DNA of 64,000 bases from Streptomyces virginiae (GCF_000720455.1 NZ_JOAK01000005.1:1-64000), one strand, 5' to 3'; shown: positions 28,926 to 38,481, counted from the stretch's first letter. Made by a program: numbers and translations. Notes: generated from the sequence alone by a model not told the origin.

Positions 28926-29933
28926 GTGGAGCGCAGGTCGATCGGGGCGGGGGCGCTGAGCGTGGGCGCCGTCGGCCTCGGCTGTATGCCGATGAGCTGG
29001 GCGTACACGCCGTCGCGGCGGCGGGGGCACGAGTCGCTGGCCGCCGTGCACGCCGCGCTGGACCTGGGGTCGAACCTGCTGGACACGGCCGATGTGTACG
29101 GGCCGTTCACCAACGAGCTGCTGCTGGGTCGGGTGCTGCGGGAGCGGCGGTCCGACGCGTTCGTGTCGGCCAAGGTCGGGCTGCGGGCGGGCGACCAGCA
29201 CGTGGTGGCCGACGGCCGGCCCGGCTACCTGCGGCGGGCGTGCGACGCCTCGCTGCGGCGGCTGCGCACCGATGTCATAGACCTCTACCAGCTGCACCGG
29301 GTGGATCCGGAGGTTCCGGTGGAGGAGACCTGGGGGGCCATGGCGGAGCTGGTGGGCGCGGGAAAGGTGCGGGCCCTCGGCTTCTGCGCGCTGGGGGCCG
29401 CCGCCGGCCCGGGTGCCGGGCGGCGCGGTGACCGCGGGTACCGGACGACGCTGCGGCACCTGGAGCGGCTGCAGCAGGTCTTCCCGGTGAGCGCGGTGCA
29501 GGCGGAGTTGTCGGTGTGGTCGCCGGAGGCGGCGTCGCAGCTGCTGCCGTGGTGCGCGGCGCGCGGGGTCGGGTTCCTGGCCGCGATGCCGCTGGGCAGC
29601 GGGTTCCTGACCGGGACGCTCACTCCGGGCGAGGGCTTCGAGCCTCAGGACGTCCGGGCCCGGCACCCGCGGTTCACGGCGGAGGCGATGGCCTCGAACC
29701 AGGTGCTGGTGGCGGGGCTGAGGCGGGTGGCGCGGCGGCACGGGCCCGAGGTCACGGTCGCGCAGGTGGCCCTGGCCTGGGTGCTGGCCCAGGGGCCGCA
29801 GGTGGTGCCCGTGCCGGGGGCGGACCGCGCGCACTGGGCGGTGGAGAACGCCGGGGCGGCGCGGCTGCGGCTCACGGCCGCGGACCTGGCCGAGATCGCG
29901 GACCTTCCGGTCGACGTGGGAGCCTGGGACTGA
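28926..29933 (+). CDS. Aldo/keto reductase
   Basis: A 335-residue NADPH-dependent TIM-barrel reductase. The catalytic tetrad is visible as D53 and Y58 in LLDTADVYG, K83 in FVSAKVGL and H124 in YQLHRVDP. LGLGCMPMSWAY-like sequence near residue 18 places it in the AKR13-like group. I chose the GTG at 28926, with GGAGGGGG upstream; the frame stays open to an ATG at 28866 lacking such a site. The substrate is unknown. Confidence 0.9.
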   Translation: MERRSIGAGALSVGAVGLGCMPMSWAYTPSRRRGHESLAAVHAALDLGSNLLDTADVYGPFTNELLLGRVLRERRSDAFVSAKVGLRAGDQHVVADGRPGYLRRACDASLRRLRTDVIDLYQLHRVDPEVPVEETWGAMAELVGAGKVRALGFCALGAAAGPGAGRRGDRGYRTTLRHLERLQQVFPVSAVQAELSVWSPEAASQLLPWCAARGVGFLAAMPLGSGFLTGTLTPGEGFEPQDVRARHPRFTAEAMASNQVLVAGLRRVARRHGPEVTVAQVALAWVLAQGPQVVPVPGADRAHWAVENAGAARLRLTAADLAEIADLPVDVGAWD

Positions 29934-29942
29934 CCGCCCACA

Positions 29943-29968
29943 ACCACTCGATCGGGTGTACGAGTGGT
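29943..29968. promoter_or_regulatory. Inverted repeat upstream of the lipoprotein gene
   Basis: ACCACTCG and CGAGTGGT pair perfectly around a 10-base centre, 10 bases after the aldo/keto reductase stop and 74 bases before the next start. It may be a weak terminator or an operator. Confidence 0.4.
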
Positions 29969-30041
29969 GGAACTTCGGGTACTGCCCCGGCTGTTGAGAC
30001 GGGTGAGGGGCAGGATCGGAGGACCGGAAGGGAGCAGGGCG

Positions 30042-31277
30042 ATGCGATACGGAAGTTCTCCCGGGCAGGCGGGGTGTGAGGTGCCGGGCGCGCGGCGTCT
30101 GAGCGTGCTGGCGGCGGTCGCGCTGGCCGGGTGCGGTGCGCTGCTGGTGGCGGGGTGCTCGCCGGGGGGCGGCCCGGACACCGGGCGGGGCGGTTCCCCA
30201 CCTGGCACGGCGGCGGCGGGGCCCGGGTCACCGGGCCCTTCGGGAAGCGGGGCCGCTTCGCCGCCGGCGTCGGGGCCGCCCGCGAAGGGGGCGGTGACGG
30301 TCACCGGCGAGGCCGCCAAGGGCCTGGAGTCGCCCTGGGGCGTGGCCCCGCTGCCCGGAGGTGACCTGCTGGTCGCCTCCCGGGACAAGGGGACGATCAG
30401 CCGGGTCGCGGCGGGGTCGGGCGCGGTGACGGCGATCGGGGAGGTCCCGGGCGTGGATCCGGGCGGCGAGGGCGGGCTGCTCGGCCTGGCGCTGTCGCCG
30501 GACTTCGCCTCGGACCGGCTGGTGTACGTCTACTTCACGACCGCGTCGGACAACCGGATCGCACGGCTTCGCTATGACGAGCAGAGACCGCCCGGGCAGC
30601 AACTGGGAGCGCCGGACACGGTGTTCCGGGGCATCCCCAAGGGGTTGATCCACAACGGCGGGCGGATCGCCTTCGGCCCGGACAAGATGCTGTATGCGGG
30701 AACGGGCGAGACGGGTGTCACCGGGCTCGCGCAGGACAAGAAGTCGCTCGGCGGCAAGATCCTCCGGATGACTCCGGACGGGGATCCGGTGCACGGCAAC
30801 CCGGAGGCCGACTCCGTCGTCTACTCCTACGGGCACCGCAATGTGCAGGGCCTCGCCTGGGACAAGGACAAACGGCTGTGGGCAGCCGAGTTCGGCCAGA
30901 ACACCTGGGACGAGCTGAATCTGATCGAGCCCGGCGCGAACTACGGCTGGCCCGAGGCCGAGGGGAAGGCGGGCAAGCCGGGTCTGCGGGATCCGGTGGC
31001 CGTGTGGCGGACCGACGAGGCCTCGCCGAGCGGGATCGCCTGGGCGGAGGGGTCGGTGTGGATGGCCGGCCTGAAGGGCGAGCGGCTGTGGCGGATCCCG
31101 TTGGCCGGGGCGGAGCCGGTGGCCGAGCCCGAGGCCTTCCTGGGGGACAAGTACGGCCGGCTCAGGACGGTGGTCTCTCTCGGGGGTGACCGGCTGCTGC
31201 TGGTCACCAGCGAGACGGACGGGCGCGGGTCGCCGGAAGCGGGCGACGACAGGATCCTGACACTGACGGTGCGATGA
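30042..31277 (+). CDS. PQQ-dependent sugar (glucose/sorbosone) dehydrogenase-like lipoprotein
   Basis: A 411-residue exported protein. A lipobox (LLVAGC) ends the signal sequence near residue 41, followed by a Gly/Pro/Ser-rich linker to about residue 85. The rest is a six-bladed propeller of the GDH-B/Yli family: LESPWGVAPLPGGDLLVASRD, GGEGGLLGLALSPDFASDRLV, LIHNGGRIAFGPDKMLYAGTG, YGHRNVQGLAWDKDKRLWAAE. These enzymes oxidise sugars outside the membrane using PQQ; whether PQQ is made here is unknown. The ATG at 30042 has GGAG upstream. Confidence 0.88.
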   Translation: MRYGSSPGQAGCEVPGARRLSVLAAVALAGCGALLVAGCSPGGGPDTGRGGSPPGTAAAGPGSPGPSGSGAASPPASGPPAKGAVTVTGEAAKGLESPWGVAPLPGGDLLVASRDKGTISRVAAGSGAVTAIGEVPGVDPGGEGGLLGLALSPDFASDRLVYVYFTTASDNRIARLRYDEQRPPGQQLGAPDTVFRGIPKGLIHNGGRIAFGPDKMLYAGTGETGVTGLAQDKKSLGGKILRMTPDGDPVHGNPEADSVVYSYGHRNVQGLAWDKDKRLWAAEFGQNTWDELNLIEPGANYGWPEAEGKAGKPGLRDPVAVWRTDEASPSGIAWAEGSVWMAGLKGERLWRIPLAGAEPVAEPEAFLGDKYGRLRTVVSLGGDRLLLVTSETDGRGSPEAGDDRILTLTVR

Positions 31278-31317
31278 CCGGCATGCTCCCGGGCGGGGGC
31301 GGAGGGGCGTGGACACG

Positions 31318-31497
31318 GTGTTCAACATGATCGAGGAGCTGTTCAACCCGGGACGCAAGCACACGAACGACGAGAAGAAGCGGCTGGAGCTGTCCCGGAC
31401 CGACGTGGGTGACAACGATCCGGGACGGGGTCCGATAGACCTCGACTCCGGCAAGGTGCTCATACGCCTGGACGCGGAGACCGCGGACGAGCACTGA
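31318..31497 (+). CDS. Small DUF6191-like protein
   Basis: A 59-residue protein with FNMIEELFNPGRKHTNDEKK at the N-terminus and a DPGRGPIDLDSGKVLI segment, recalling the short DUF6191 proteins of Streptomyces. I chose the GTG at 31318 because GGAGGGG is 10 bases upstream; a GTG at 31309 lies too close to it. It overlaps the 3' end of the convergent LuxR gene by 38 bases. Function unknown. Confidence 0.65.
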   Translation: MFNMIEELFNPGRKHTNDEKKRLELSRTDVGDNDPGRGPIDLDSGKVLIRLDAETADEH

Positions 31498-34400
31498 CCG
31501 CAGGCCTACCGGGGGGACCGACCGGGCCGGGCGGGGTGAAGAGCCGCAGCCGGTGGGCGAGGGCGGCCGCCTCCCCGCGGCCGGCGACGCCCAGCTTGGC
31601 CAGGATGTTCGAGACGTGCACGCTCGCCGTCTTCGGGGAGATGAAGAGCTCCTCGGCGATCTTGCGATTGGTGCTGCCGGCCGCCACCAGGCGCAGTACG
31701 TCCTGCTCGCGGCTGGTCAGGCCGAGGGCTTCGACCGGGTCCGGCTCGGGTTCGGGGTCCCCCGGGGGTGTGTCGTCGGTCAGCGGGATCCGGGCGCGCC
31801 GGGAGAGCAGGGCCAGGTCCTCACGCAGCCGGCGTGAGCCGATCCGGTCGGCGGTGGCGTGGGCCTCGCGGAGCAGGGCGGACGCGGGTTCGCGGTCGCC
31901 GGCGGCCAGCAGGGCCTCGGCGAGCCGGTGACGGGCCCGGGCCAGCAGGTACGGGCGCTCCAGCGGGCGGACGGACTCCTCCACGGCGGTCCAGTCGGCG
32001 ACGGTGTCCCGGCCCTCGGCCCGCAGCAGTTCGGCCCGCAGGAATTCGGCGTGCGCGATCCACACCGGGGCCGGTGTGGCGAGGGTGCGGGCGGCGCCGC
32101 GCAGTACGCCCAGGGCTGCGGCGCGGCCGGCTTCGGCGGCGGGGAGCCCACGGGCGTCGGCCTCGGCGGACGCGGACGCGAGCAGCAGCGGCCAGGCGTA
32201 GCGGTGCTGCCCGAGCGGGAAGCCGTGGTCGACGGCGGTGGCCGTCTCGGTGCGGACGTCGGCGATGCGGCCCTCCCCCGCGGCGATCCCGATCGCCAGG
32301 CGGTGCAGTGGGATCCGGTGCTGGGGCTGGGTCTCGTGCGCCCCGAAGTGGGTGTGGGCGGCGGCGAGCCGTTGGGTCGCCTCGGTCAGCTCGCCCCGGG
32401 CGAGGGCCAGGTAGGCGAGCCGTGCGGAGGCGGAGCCGCGCGGGGCGGCGCTCTGGCCGACCAGCAGGGTGCGCCGGGCCGCCTCGGCGGCCTCGTCCCA
32501 GCGGCCGAGGCTGTAGAGGCTCTCGGCCATGTTTCCGAAGACCCAGGCCTCGGTGTCCAGCAGCCGGGACCTCCGGGCCAGTTCGGCCCCTTGTTCGGAC
32601 AGTTCCACGGCCTCGTGGGACCGTCCCAGGCTTTCCAGTTGAGAGGTGAGGTTGATATGCGCACGTCCTGCGAGCAGCGCGAGGCCGAGTTCTGTGGCCC
32701 GTTCCCTGACCGCGTGCATCTCGGCGAGGCCGCCCGGGCCGTCGCCGGCGTCGGTGAGCAGCGCGCCGACCGTGATCCGGGCGTTGAGCTCGGTCTCGGC
32801 CGCGCCGACCATCCGCGCGTACTCGACGGCGCGTTCGGCGGCGGCGAGGTTGCCGGGGCCCGGCTTGTGGAGCATGCCCCAGCTCGCGGCCCGGACCAGG
32901 ACCTCGGCGTGCACCTGGGACGGGGGCAGCCCCCGGACGAGGTCCTGCGCCCTGGCTATCTCCTCCCAGCCGTCGCCGCGGCCGAGGCCGGCGATCAGGC
33001 GGGAGCGTTCGGTCCAGAACCACGCGGCGCGCAGCGGGTCGCCGTGCTCCTCCAGCAGGCGCAGCGCCGTCTTCGTGATCTTCAGGGCGCGTTCGCGTTC
33101 CCCTCCGTAGCGTGCCGCGACGGTCGCCTCGGCCAGCAGGTCCAGGCGCTGGAGCGGGGTGGTGGCGGGGTCGCAGCCGCAGGGCGGGTACACGTCGGTG
33201 TAGTCGGCGGGGCGAAGCGCCTCACGGACGTCTTCCGGGGCGCTTTCCCACAGGTCAAGCGCCCGCTCCAGCAGGTTCAGCTGCTCGGAGTAGGCGTGGC
33301 GGCGGCGGGCGGAGACGGAGGCGGCCAGTACGGCGGGCAGCGCCTTGGCGGGGTCGTTCGCGTGGTACCAGTAGCTGGCCAGCCGGATGACGCGCTCCTC
33401 GGCGCGGATCAGGTGGGCGTCGGCCTCCACGGCCTCGGCGTAGCGGCGGTTGACGCGGGCGCGCTCGCCGGGCAGGAGGTCGTCGCTGACGGCCTCGCGG
33501 ACCAGCGAGTGCCGGAAGCGGTAGCCGTCTCCGTCGGGGGTGGCGAGGAGGATGTTGGCGCCGACCGCGGCTCTCAGCGCCTCGATCAACTCGTCCTCGG
33601 TCAGTCCGGCGACGGCACGCAGCAGCGGGTACTCGACGGTGGATCCGCCCTCGGCGACGATGCGCACCAGGCGCTGGGTCTCGTCGGGGAGGACCTCGAC
33701 GCGGACGAGGAGGAGGTCGCGGAGGGATTCCGTGAGTCCGGTGCGGCAGCCGCTCTCCCGGGAGGCGACGAGTTCCTCGACGAAGAAGGCGTTGCCGTCG
33801 GACCGGTCGAAGACCGTGTCGACGAAGTCCTCGTCGGGTTGCGCGGCGAGGATGCCGGCGAGCTGGCGGCGTACCTCCGCGCGGTTGAAGCGGGACAGCT
33901 CGATCTTCCGGACGGTGCGGAGCCGGTCGAGTTCGGCGAGGAGCGGGCGCAACGGGTGGCGGCGGTGGACGTCGTCCGAGCGGTAGGTGGCGACGACGAC
34001 GAGCCGGCCGCCGGCGAGGGTGCGGAAGAGGTAGGAGAGCAGGTGCCGGGTGGAGGTGTCCGCCCAGTGCAGGTCCTCCAGGACGAGGACGACGGTGCGG
34101 TCGGCGGCGAGCCGCTCCAGCATCCGGGCCGTCAGCTCGAAGAGCCGGGCGGTGCTCTCCTCGTCGTGCGGGCCCCGCGGGGTGTCGCCGAGTTCGGGGA
34201 GGATCCGGGCGAGTTCGTCCTCCTGGCCCGCGGCCGCGGCGGCCAACTCCTCGGGGAGCAGCCGGTGCAGGGTGCGCAGTGCCGTCGAGAACGGGGCGAA
34301 GGGAAGCCCCTCCGCCCCTATCTCCACACAGCCGCCGACGGCGACGACGGCGCCTCGCCGGTCGGCCTCGCAGAGGAACTCCTCGGTGAGGCGGGTCTTG

Positions 34401-34543
34401 CCGACCCCGGCCTCTCCCCCGATGAGCATCGCCTGCGGCTCCCGGCCCGCTGCGCGGGTCAGGGCGTCGGTGAGTACGGCCAGTTCGTCGGCGCGGCCGA
34501 CGAACACCGGGCTGACAGATCTGGTCTCCACGTCGCCGAGCAT
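31460..34543 (-). CDS. Large LuxR-family ATPase regulator (LAL/MalT-like)
   Basis: A 1027-residue regulator. The N-terminal AAA domain has Walker A GGEAGVGKTRL near residue 43 and Walker B VVLVLEDLHWADTST near residue 150. The middle is TPR-like helical repeats. The C-terminal LuxR HTH (LTSREQDVLRLVAAGSTNRK, then ISPKTASVHVSNILAKLGV) is near residues 935-995. Such proteins act as ATP-dependent activators, often for sugar use or secondary metabolism; nothing nearby reveals its target. The start at 34543 (MLGDVETRS) lacks a clear ribosome site; a GTG at 34531 is also possible. Confidence 0.9.
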   Translation of the reverse strand: MLGDVETRSVSPVFVGRADELAVLTDALTRAAGREPQAMLIGGEAGVGKTRLTEEFLCEADRRGAVVAVGGCVEIGAEGLPFAPFSTALRTLHRLLPEELAAAAAGQEDELARILPELGDTPRGPHDEESTARLFELTARMLERLAADRTVVLVLEDLHWADTSTRHLLSYLFRTLAGGRLVVVATYRSDDVHRRHPLRPLLAELDRLRTVRKIELSRFNRAEVRRQLAGILAAQPDEDFVDTVFDRSDGNAFFVEELVASRESGCRTGLTESLRDLLLVRVEVLPDETQRLVRIVAEGGSTVEYPLLRAVAGLTEDELIEALRAAVGANILLATPDGDGYRFRHSLVREAVSDDLLPGERARVNRRYAEAVEADAHLIRAEERVIRLASYWYHANDPAKALPAVLAASVSARRRHAYSEQLNLLERALDLWESAPEDVREALRPADYTDVYPPCGCDPATTPLQRLDLLAEATVAARYGGERERALKITKTALRLLEEHGDPLRAAWFWTERSRLIAGLGRGDGWEEIARAQDLVRGLPPSQVHAEVLVRAASWGMLHKPGPGNLAAAERAVEYARMVGAAETELNARITVGALLTDAGDGPGGLAEMHAVRERATELGLALLAGRAHINLTSQLESLGRSHEAVELSEQGAELARRSRLLDTEAWVFGNMAESLYSLGRWDEAAEAARRTLLVGQSAAPRGSASARLAYLALARGELTEATQRLAAAHTHFGAHETQPQHRIPLHRLAIGIAAGEGRIADVRTETATAVDHGFPLGQHRYAWPLLLASASAEADARGLPAAEAGRAAALGVLRGAARTLATPAPVWIAHAEFLRAELLRAEGRDTVADWTAVEESVRPLERPYLLARARHRLAEALLAAGDREPASALLREAHATADRIGSRRLREDLALLSRRARIPLTDDTPPGDPEPEPDPVEALGLTSREQDVLRLVAAGSTNRKIAEELFISPKTASVHVSNILAKLGVAGRGEAAALAHRLRLFTPPGPVGPPGRPAVSARPRSPRPGV

Positions 34544-34602
34544 CGCACAGAGGCCTTGGCCGGCGGCACCCGATATGGGCGCGCTCCCGGTCACGCGCGG
34601 GT

Positions 34603-34785
34603 TCAGGCGGGCCGGGGCGCGGTGCGGGCGCCGCGGGTCCCGCCTCCTGTCACCCGCTCCCGGGGTTCCTGGCCGCGCAAGGTGGCGCGGCGGGCCTTGC
34701 GGGCTTCCCCGACGATCCGGTACGCGGCGGCCTCCCGGAGGAGGTCGGTGGTGCGGGCGGCCGCGGCGATCTCGTGCTCGAACAT
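34603..34785 (-). CDS. Small 60-residue basic protein
   Basis: A short protein starting MFEHEIAAAARTTDLLREAA, with a helical charged N-terminal half and an Arg-rich tail (EARKARRATLRGQEPRE). GGGAG lies 7 bases before the ATG at 34785. Streptomyces genomes often encode such short helical Arg-rich proteins of unknown role. It precedes the LuxR gene by 59 bases and may share its transcript. Confidence 0.6.
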   Translation of the reverse strand: MFEHEIAAAARTTDLLREAAAYRIVGEARKARRATLRGQEPRERVTGGGTRGARTAPRPA

Positions 34786-34949
34786 CTCGTACTCCCTGGT
34801 CGCTGTTCTCGGCACCTCGTTCGGTGTGGTCCAAGATTCGCGTCCCAGGGGGTACCGGCGCATCGGTCGCATGCCGCATCTGCCGGGTGCCGGGGGCCTT
34901 AGTCCGGGGTGGTGCGTCCGGGAGGGGCCTCAGGCGCCTAAGGCAGTGC

Positions 34950-35540
34950 TCAGGCCGCTGCCTTCGGGATGGCCAGGAGGAGGTCGAAGTACATGAGGAC
35001 GAAGAGCAGTACGCCGAGGGCGCCCAGGCCGATGCCCGCCCAGGAGACGGACCGCACCCAGGTGGGGAGGGTGCGCTCGGGGGTGCTGAAGGCGGGGAGG
35101 GCCAGCACGAAGGTGGCGATGATCAGGGCGAGGGCGGAGAAGACGCCGTTCACCATGGCGGTGGTGTGCCACGGGTCGACGAACTGGGCGGCGATCTGCG
35201 CGTTGGCGTCGGCGGCCTGGCTCAGTTCCAGACGAGCGGCGATGCTCGCGCGCTCGGACACGATGCCGGCGACCCAGCTCCCGCTGAGGGCGACGACGGA
35301 CAGACCGGCGGAGGCGATGGCGAAGGCCGCGGAGCCGACGTGGCCGGGCTGCTCCTCGTCGGCCGGGTCCTCGGCGAAGGCTTCGTCGTCGAGGTCGGCG
35401 TCGGCCGCGGCGTCGAGGTCGGCGTCGGTCTTCGCCTCGGTCTCGGCCGCGGCGTCCTGGGGGGTCTCGGTCTTCTCGAGGGCGACCGGGGTGGTGTCCG
35501 CCTCGGCGGCGTTCGGGGCGGGGGTCTTCGTGGTGTCCAT
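34950..35540 (-). CDS. Membrane protein with acidic N-terminal region
   Basis: A 196-residue protein. Residues 1-65 are strongly acidic and disordered-looking (Asp/Glu/Ala-rich, e.g. DADLDAAADADLDDEAFAED). Four hydrophobic stretches follow, including VGSAAFAIASAGLSVVALSG, NGVFSALALIIATFVLALP and GIGLGALGVLLFVLMYFDLL. I chose the ATG at 35540; an in-frame GTG at 35549 also exists and neither has a good ribosome site. No family is recognised. Confidence 0.7.
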   Translation of the reverse strand: MDTTKTPAPNAAEADTTPVALEKTETPQDAAAETEAKTDADLDAAADADLDDEAFAEDPADEEQPGHVGSAAFAIASAGLSVVALSGSWVAGIVSERASIAARLELSQAADANAQIAAQFVDPWHTTAMVNGVFSALALIIATFVLALPAFSTPERTLPTWVRSVSWAGIGLGALGVLLFVLMYFDLLLAIPKAAA

Positions 35541-35637
35541 GCGGGGCACCGTAGGGGCCGCGTCTGAGAGTTCTCTGAGAATCCGGTGGTCGCGGCCGTA
35601 TCGGGCCCCGGGACCGGCGGGGCCCGGACGGCGCGGC

Positions 35638-36192
35638 TCAGGAGGTGCGGGCGGCGGCCCACTCGTGGGCGAGGATCGACCAGACCTCGGTGTCCTGGCG
35701 GACGCCGCGGTGGAGGTGGTTCTCCCGCATGACGCCCTCGCGGGTCATGCCGAGGCGTTCGGCGACGGCGAGGCTCTTCTTGTTGCCGGTGGCGGCGTGC
35801 CACTCGACGCGGTGCATGCCGCGCTCGCCGAAGGCGTAGTCGATCAGGACGCGGCAGGCCTTGGTCACCAGGCCGCGGCCGGCCGCGGCGGGCTCCAGCC
35901 AGCAGCCGATCTCGCAGTTCCCGCCGTCGGCGTCGAAGTTGGGGAAGAGGACGCCGCCCACGAGGGTGCCGTCGAGGCGGATGCCGAAGAAGCGGGCGCC
36001 GTCCTCACCGGCCTTCACGGCGTACTTGGCCAGGAAGGCCCTGGCGGAGTCGACGTCCGGGGACCGGTCCGGGAAGCCGACGTACTGGCCGATGAACTCG
36101 CGTCCGCGTTCGATGTGCGCGAAGAACTCCTCGGCGTGCCGGGCTTCCAGCGGGAACAGCTGGGCGCCTTCGGCGAGGTCTATCGAGAACAT
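35638..36192 (-). CDS. GNAT acetyltransferase, RimJ/RimL-like
   Basis: A 184-residue N-acetyltransferase. LEARHAEEFFAHIERGREFI near residue 15, CEIGCWLEPAAAGRGLVTKA (acetyl-CoA site) near residue 93 and HRVEWHAATGNKKSLAVAER near residue 126 match the group that acetylates ribosomal-protein N-termini and other amines. AAGGAAG lies 8 bases upstream of the ATG. It is 39 bases after the MMPL gene in the same direction, so probably co-transcribed. Confidence 0.88.
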   Translation of the reverse strand: MFSIDLAEGAQLFPLEARHAEEFFAHIERGREFIGQYVGFPDRSPDVDSARAFLAKYAVKAGEDGARFFGIRLDGTLVGGVLFPNFDADGGNCEIGCWLEPAAAGRGLVTKACRVLIDYAFGERGMHRVEWHAATGNKKSLAVAERLGMTREGVMRENHLHRGVRQDTEVWSILAHEWAAARTS

Positions 36193-36231
36193 GCGGCTTC
36201 TTCCTTGGGTCTCGTGCGGCGGTTGGCCGGA

Positions 36232-38481
36232 TCACCGGGAGGCTGTGGCGGGCTCGGCGTCGTCCTCGCTCGTGGTGGGGAGCGCGCCGGACCGCTGTGC
36301 CGGAAGTTTCGCATGCGGGCGGCGTTCGGGGGGCTCGATGCTGATCCTGGGGAGCCGTCGGTCGAGCCAGGCGGGCAGCCACCAGTTGGCGCCGCCGAGC
36401 ATGTGCATCAGGGCCGGGACGAGGAGGGTGCGCAGCACGAAGGCGTCGAGGGCCACGGCCGCGGCGAGGGCGATGCCGAACATCGCGATGATCCGATCGC
36501 CGCTGAGGACGAAGGCGAGGAAGACGGAGATCATGATGATGGCGGCCGAGTTGATGACCCGGCTGGTCTCGGCGAGGCCGACGCGCACGGCCCGCCGGTT
36601 GTCGCCGGTCTCCAGCCACTCCTCGTACATCCGGCTGACGAGGAAGACCTGGTAGTCCATCGACAGCCCGAAGAGGACGGACACCATGATCACGGGCAGG
36701 AAGGGCTCGATGGGGCCGGCGCTGCCCAGGCCCAGCCGTTCGCTGCCCCAGCCCCACTGGAAGATCGCGACCACGACGCCGAAGGAGGAGGCGACGGCGG
36801 CGACGTTCATGGCCGCCGCCTTCAGCGGGATGCCGATGGACCGGAAGGCCAGCAGCAGGAGCACGCAGCCGAGGGCGACGACCACGGCGACGAAGAGCGG
36901 CAGCTTCCCGATGATGACCTCGGCGAAGTCGTCGTAGGCGGCCGTCACCCCGCCGACGTGGACCTGCATGGAGTTGCCCCGGCCGGCGCGCGGGATGACG
37001 TCCTGGCGGAGCGTGTCGACGAGGTCGCTCGTGGCCCGGGACTGCGGGGCGGAATCCGGTACGACCGTCAGGACGGCCGTGTCGCCGCTGCGGTTGAGGA
37101 CGGCGGGGCCGGTGGAGGCGACGCCCGGTGTCGTACGGAGCGCCTGCGCCAGCTGGTCCACGGCGAGCCGGTCCCCGGCGCCGTCCAGGCGGGCGACGAC
37201 GGCGAGCGGGCCGTTCGCGCCGGGCCCGAAGCCCTCCGCGAGCAGGTCGTAGGCCTGCCGGGTGGTGGAGGTGGCGGGGTTGTTGCCCTGGTCGGAGGTG
37301 CCCAGGTGGAGCGAGAAGGTGGGCAGGGCCAGGACCACCATGACGGCGGTGGCGACGGCGCCGAGCAGCTTGGGGTGGCGCTCCACGAAGGCGGACCAGC
37401 GGGCGGCGAAGCCGGAGGTCCGCTCGGGCTGCGGGCCCTCGGCGGCGAGCCTGCGGCGCTCGCGGCGGGAGAGGGCGCGCATGCCGATGCAGGAGAGGAG
37501 TGCGGGCAGCAGCGTGACGGAGGCCGCGACGGTCAGGACGACGGTCACGCAGGCGGCTATCGCGACGCCGTTGAGGAAGTTCAGCCGCAGCACCAGCATG
37601 CCGAGCAGGGCGATGCAGACGGTGGCGCCGGCGAACACGACGGCCCGGCCGGTGGTCGCGACGGCCCCGGCGGCGGCCTCGTCCACCGGGAGGCCGCGCG
37701 CGAGGCCCTTGCGGTGCCGGGTGACGATGAACAGCGCGTAGTCGATGCCGACGCCGAGGCCGATGAGGGTGCCGAGCATGGGGGCGAAGTCGGCGACGGG
37801 CATCGCGTGCCCGAGCAGGGTGATGCCGAAATAGGCGGTGCCCACGCTGACGAGGGCGGTCGCGATGGGCAGCAGGCTCGCGGCGAGGGAGCCGAAGGCG
37901 AGGAAGAGGACGAGTGCCGCGACGGCCACGCCTATGACTTCGGCGAGGTGCGCGGTGGGGGCCTCGGTGAGCTGGATGGCGCGGCCGCCCAGTTCGACCT
38001 GGAGTCCGCCGGACTCCGTGGCGGGGTTCTTCACGGCGTCGACGACCGCCCTCGCCTGGGCCTTGGGCACGGAGTCGGCCGGCTCGTCGAAGGTCACCAC
38101 GGCGTAGGCGGTGCGTCCGTCGGGGCTGATGCGCGCGGCGCTCTCGGGGCCGGGACCGTAGGGTCCGGCGACCGATCCGACACCGGGCAGTCCGGCGACG
38201 GCGTCGAGCGCCCGGGTCATGCGCTGCTCGATGTCCGGGGTGCGCGCGCTCTGATGGTCCGGGGTCCGCCACACGATGGTGTCGGTGTCGCCGCCCTGGC
38301 CGTGGAAGCCTTCTCGCAGGAGGTCGTTCGCCTTGCCGGACTCGGTGCCCGGGACCTCGTAGTCGTTGGAGAACGCCGCTCCGGTGGTCACTGCGGCCGC
38401 CGCGGTCCCGCCGAGGGCGAGCAGCCAGATCAGGACGGCGAGGAGGCGGTGGCGCATGCACCACCGCGCGAAGACTGCCAA
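36232..38481 (-). CDS. MMPL-family RND exporter
   Basis: A 749-residue membrane transporter with two halves, each of a large outer loop and a bundle of about six membrane helices. GLGVGIDYALFIVTRHRKGL near residue 240 and the equivalent FGLSMDYQVFLVSRMYEEWL near residue 605 are the paired MMPL motifs. Such proteins export lipids, siderophores or drugs. The only start with a ribosome site (GGGAG) is a TTG at 38481 giving an N-terminus like related proteins (AVFARWCMRHRLLAVL); the first ATG is 45 codons further upstream. Confidence 0.9.
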   Translation of the reverse strand: MAVFARWCMRHRLLAVLIWLLALGGTAAAAVTTGAAFSNDYEVPGTESGKANDLLREGFHGQGGDTDTIVWRTPDHQSARTPDIEQRMTRALDAVAGLPGVGSVAGPYGPGPESAARISPDGRTAYAVVTFDEPADSVPKAQARAVVDAVKNPATESGGLQVELGGRAIQLTEAPTAHLAEVIGVAVAALVLFLAFGSLAASLLPIATALVSVGTAYFGITLLGHAMPVADFAPMLGTLIGLGVGIDYALFIVTRHRKGLARGLPVDEAAAGAVATTGRAVVFAGATVCIALLGMLVLRLNFLNGVAIAACVTVVLTVAASVTLLPALLSCIGMRALSRRERRRLAAEGPQPERTSGFAARWSAFVERHPKLLGAVATAVMVVLALPTFSLHLGTSDQGNNPATSTTRQAYDLLAEGFGPGANGPLAVVARLDGAGDRLAVDQLAQALRTTPGVASTGPAVLNRSGDTAVLTVVPDSAPQSRATSDLVDTLRQDVIPRAGRGNSMQVHVGGVTAAYDDFAEVIIGKLPLFVAVVVALGCVLLLLAFRSIGIPLKAAAMNVAAVASSFGVVVAIFQWGWGSERLGLGSAGPIEPFLPVIMVSVLFGLSMDYQVFLVSRMYEEWLETGDNRRAVRVGLAETSRVINSAAIIMISVFLAFVLSGDRIIAMFGIALAAAVALDAFVLRTLLVPALMHMLGGANWWLPAWLDRRLPRISIEPPERRPHAKLPAQRSGALPTTSEDDAEPATASR

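Noticed and set aside
31859..34996. 1045-codon open frame antisense to the LuxR-type gene
   Set aside because: Low-complexity Gly/Val/Arg translation; third-position GC bias fits the minus-strand gene.
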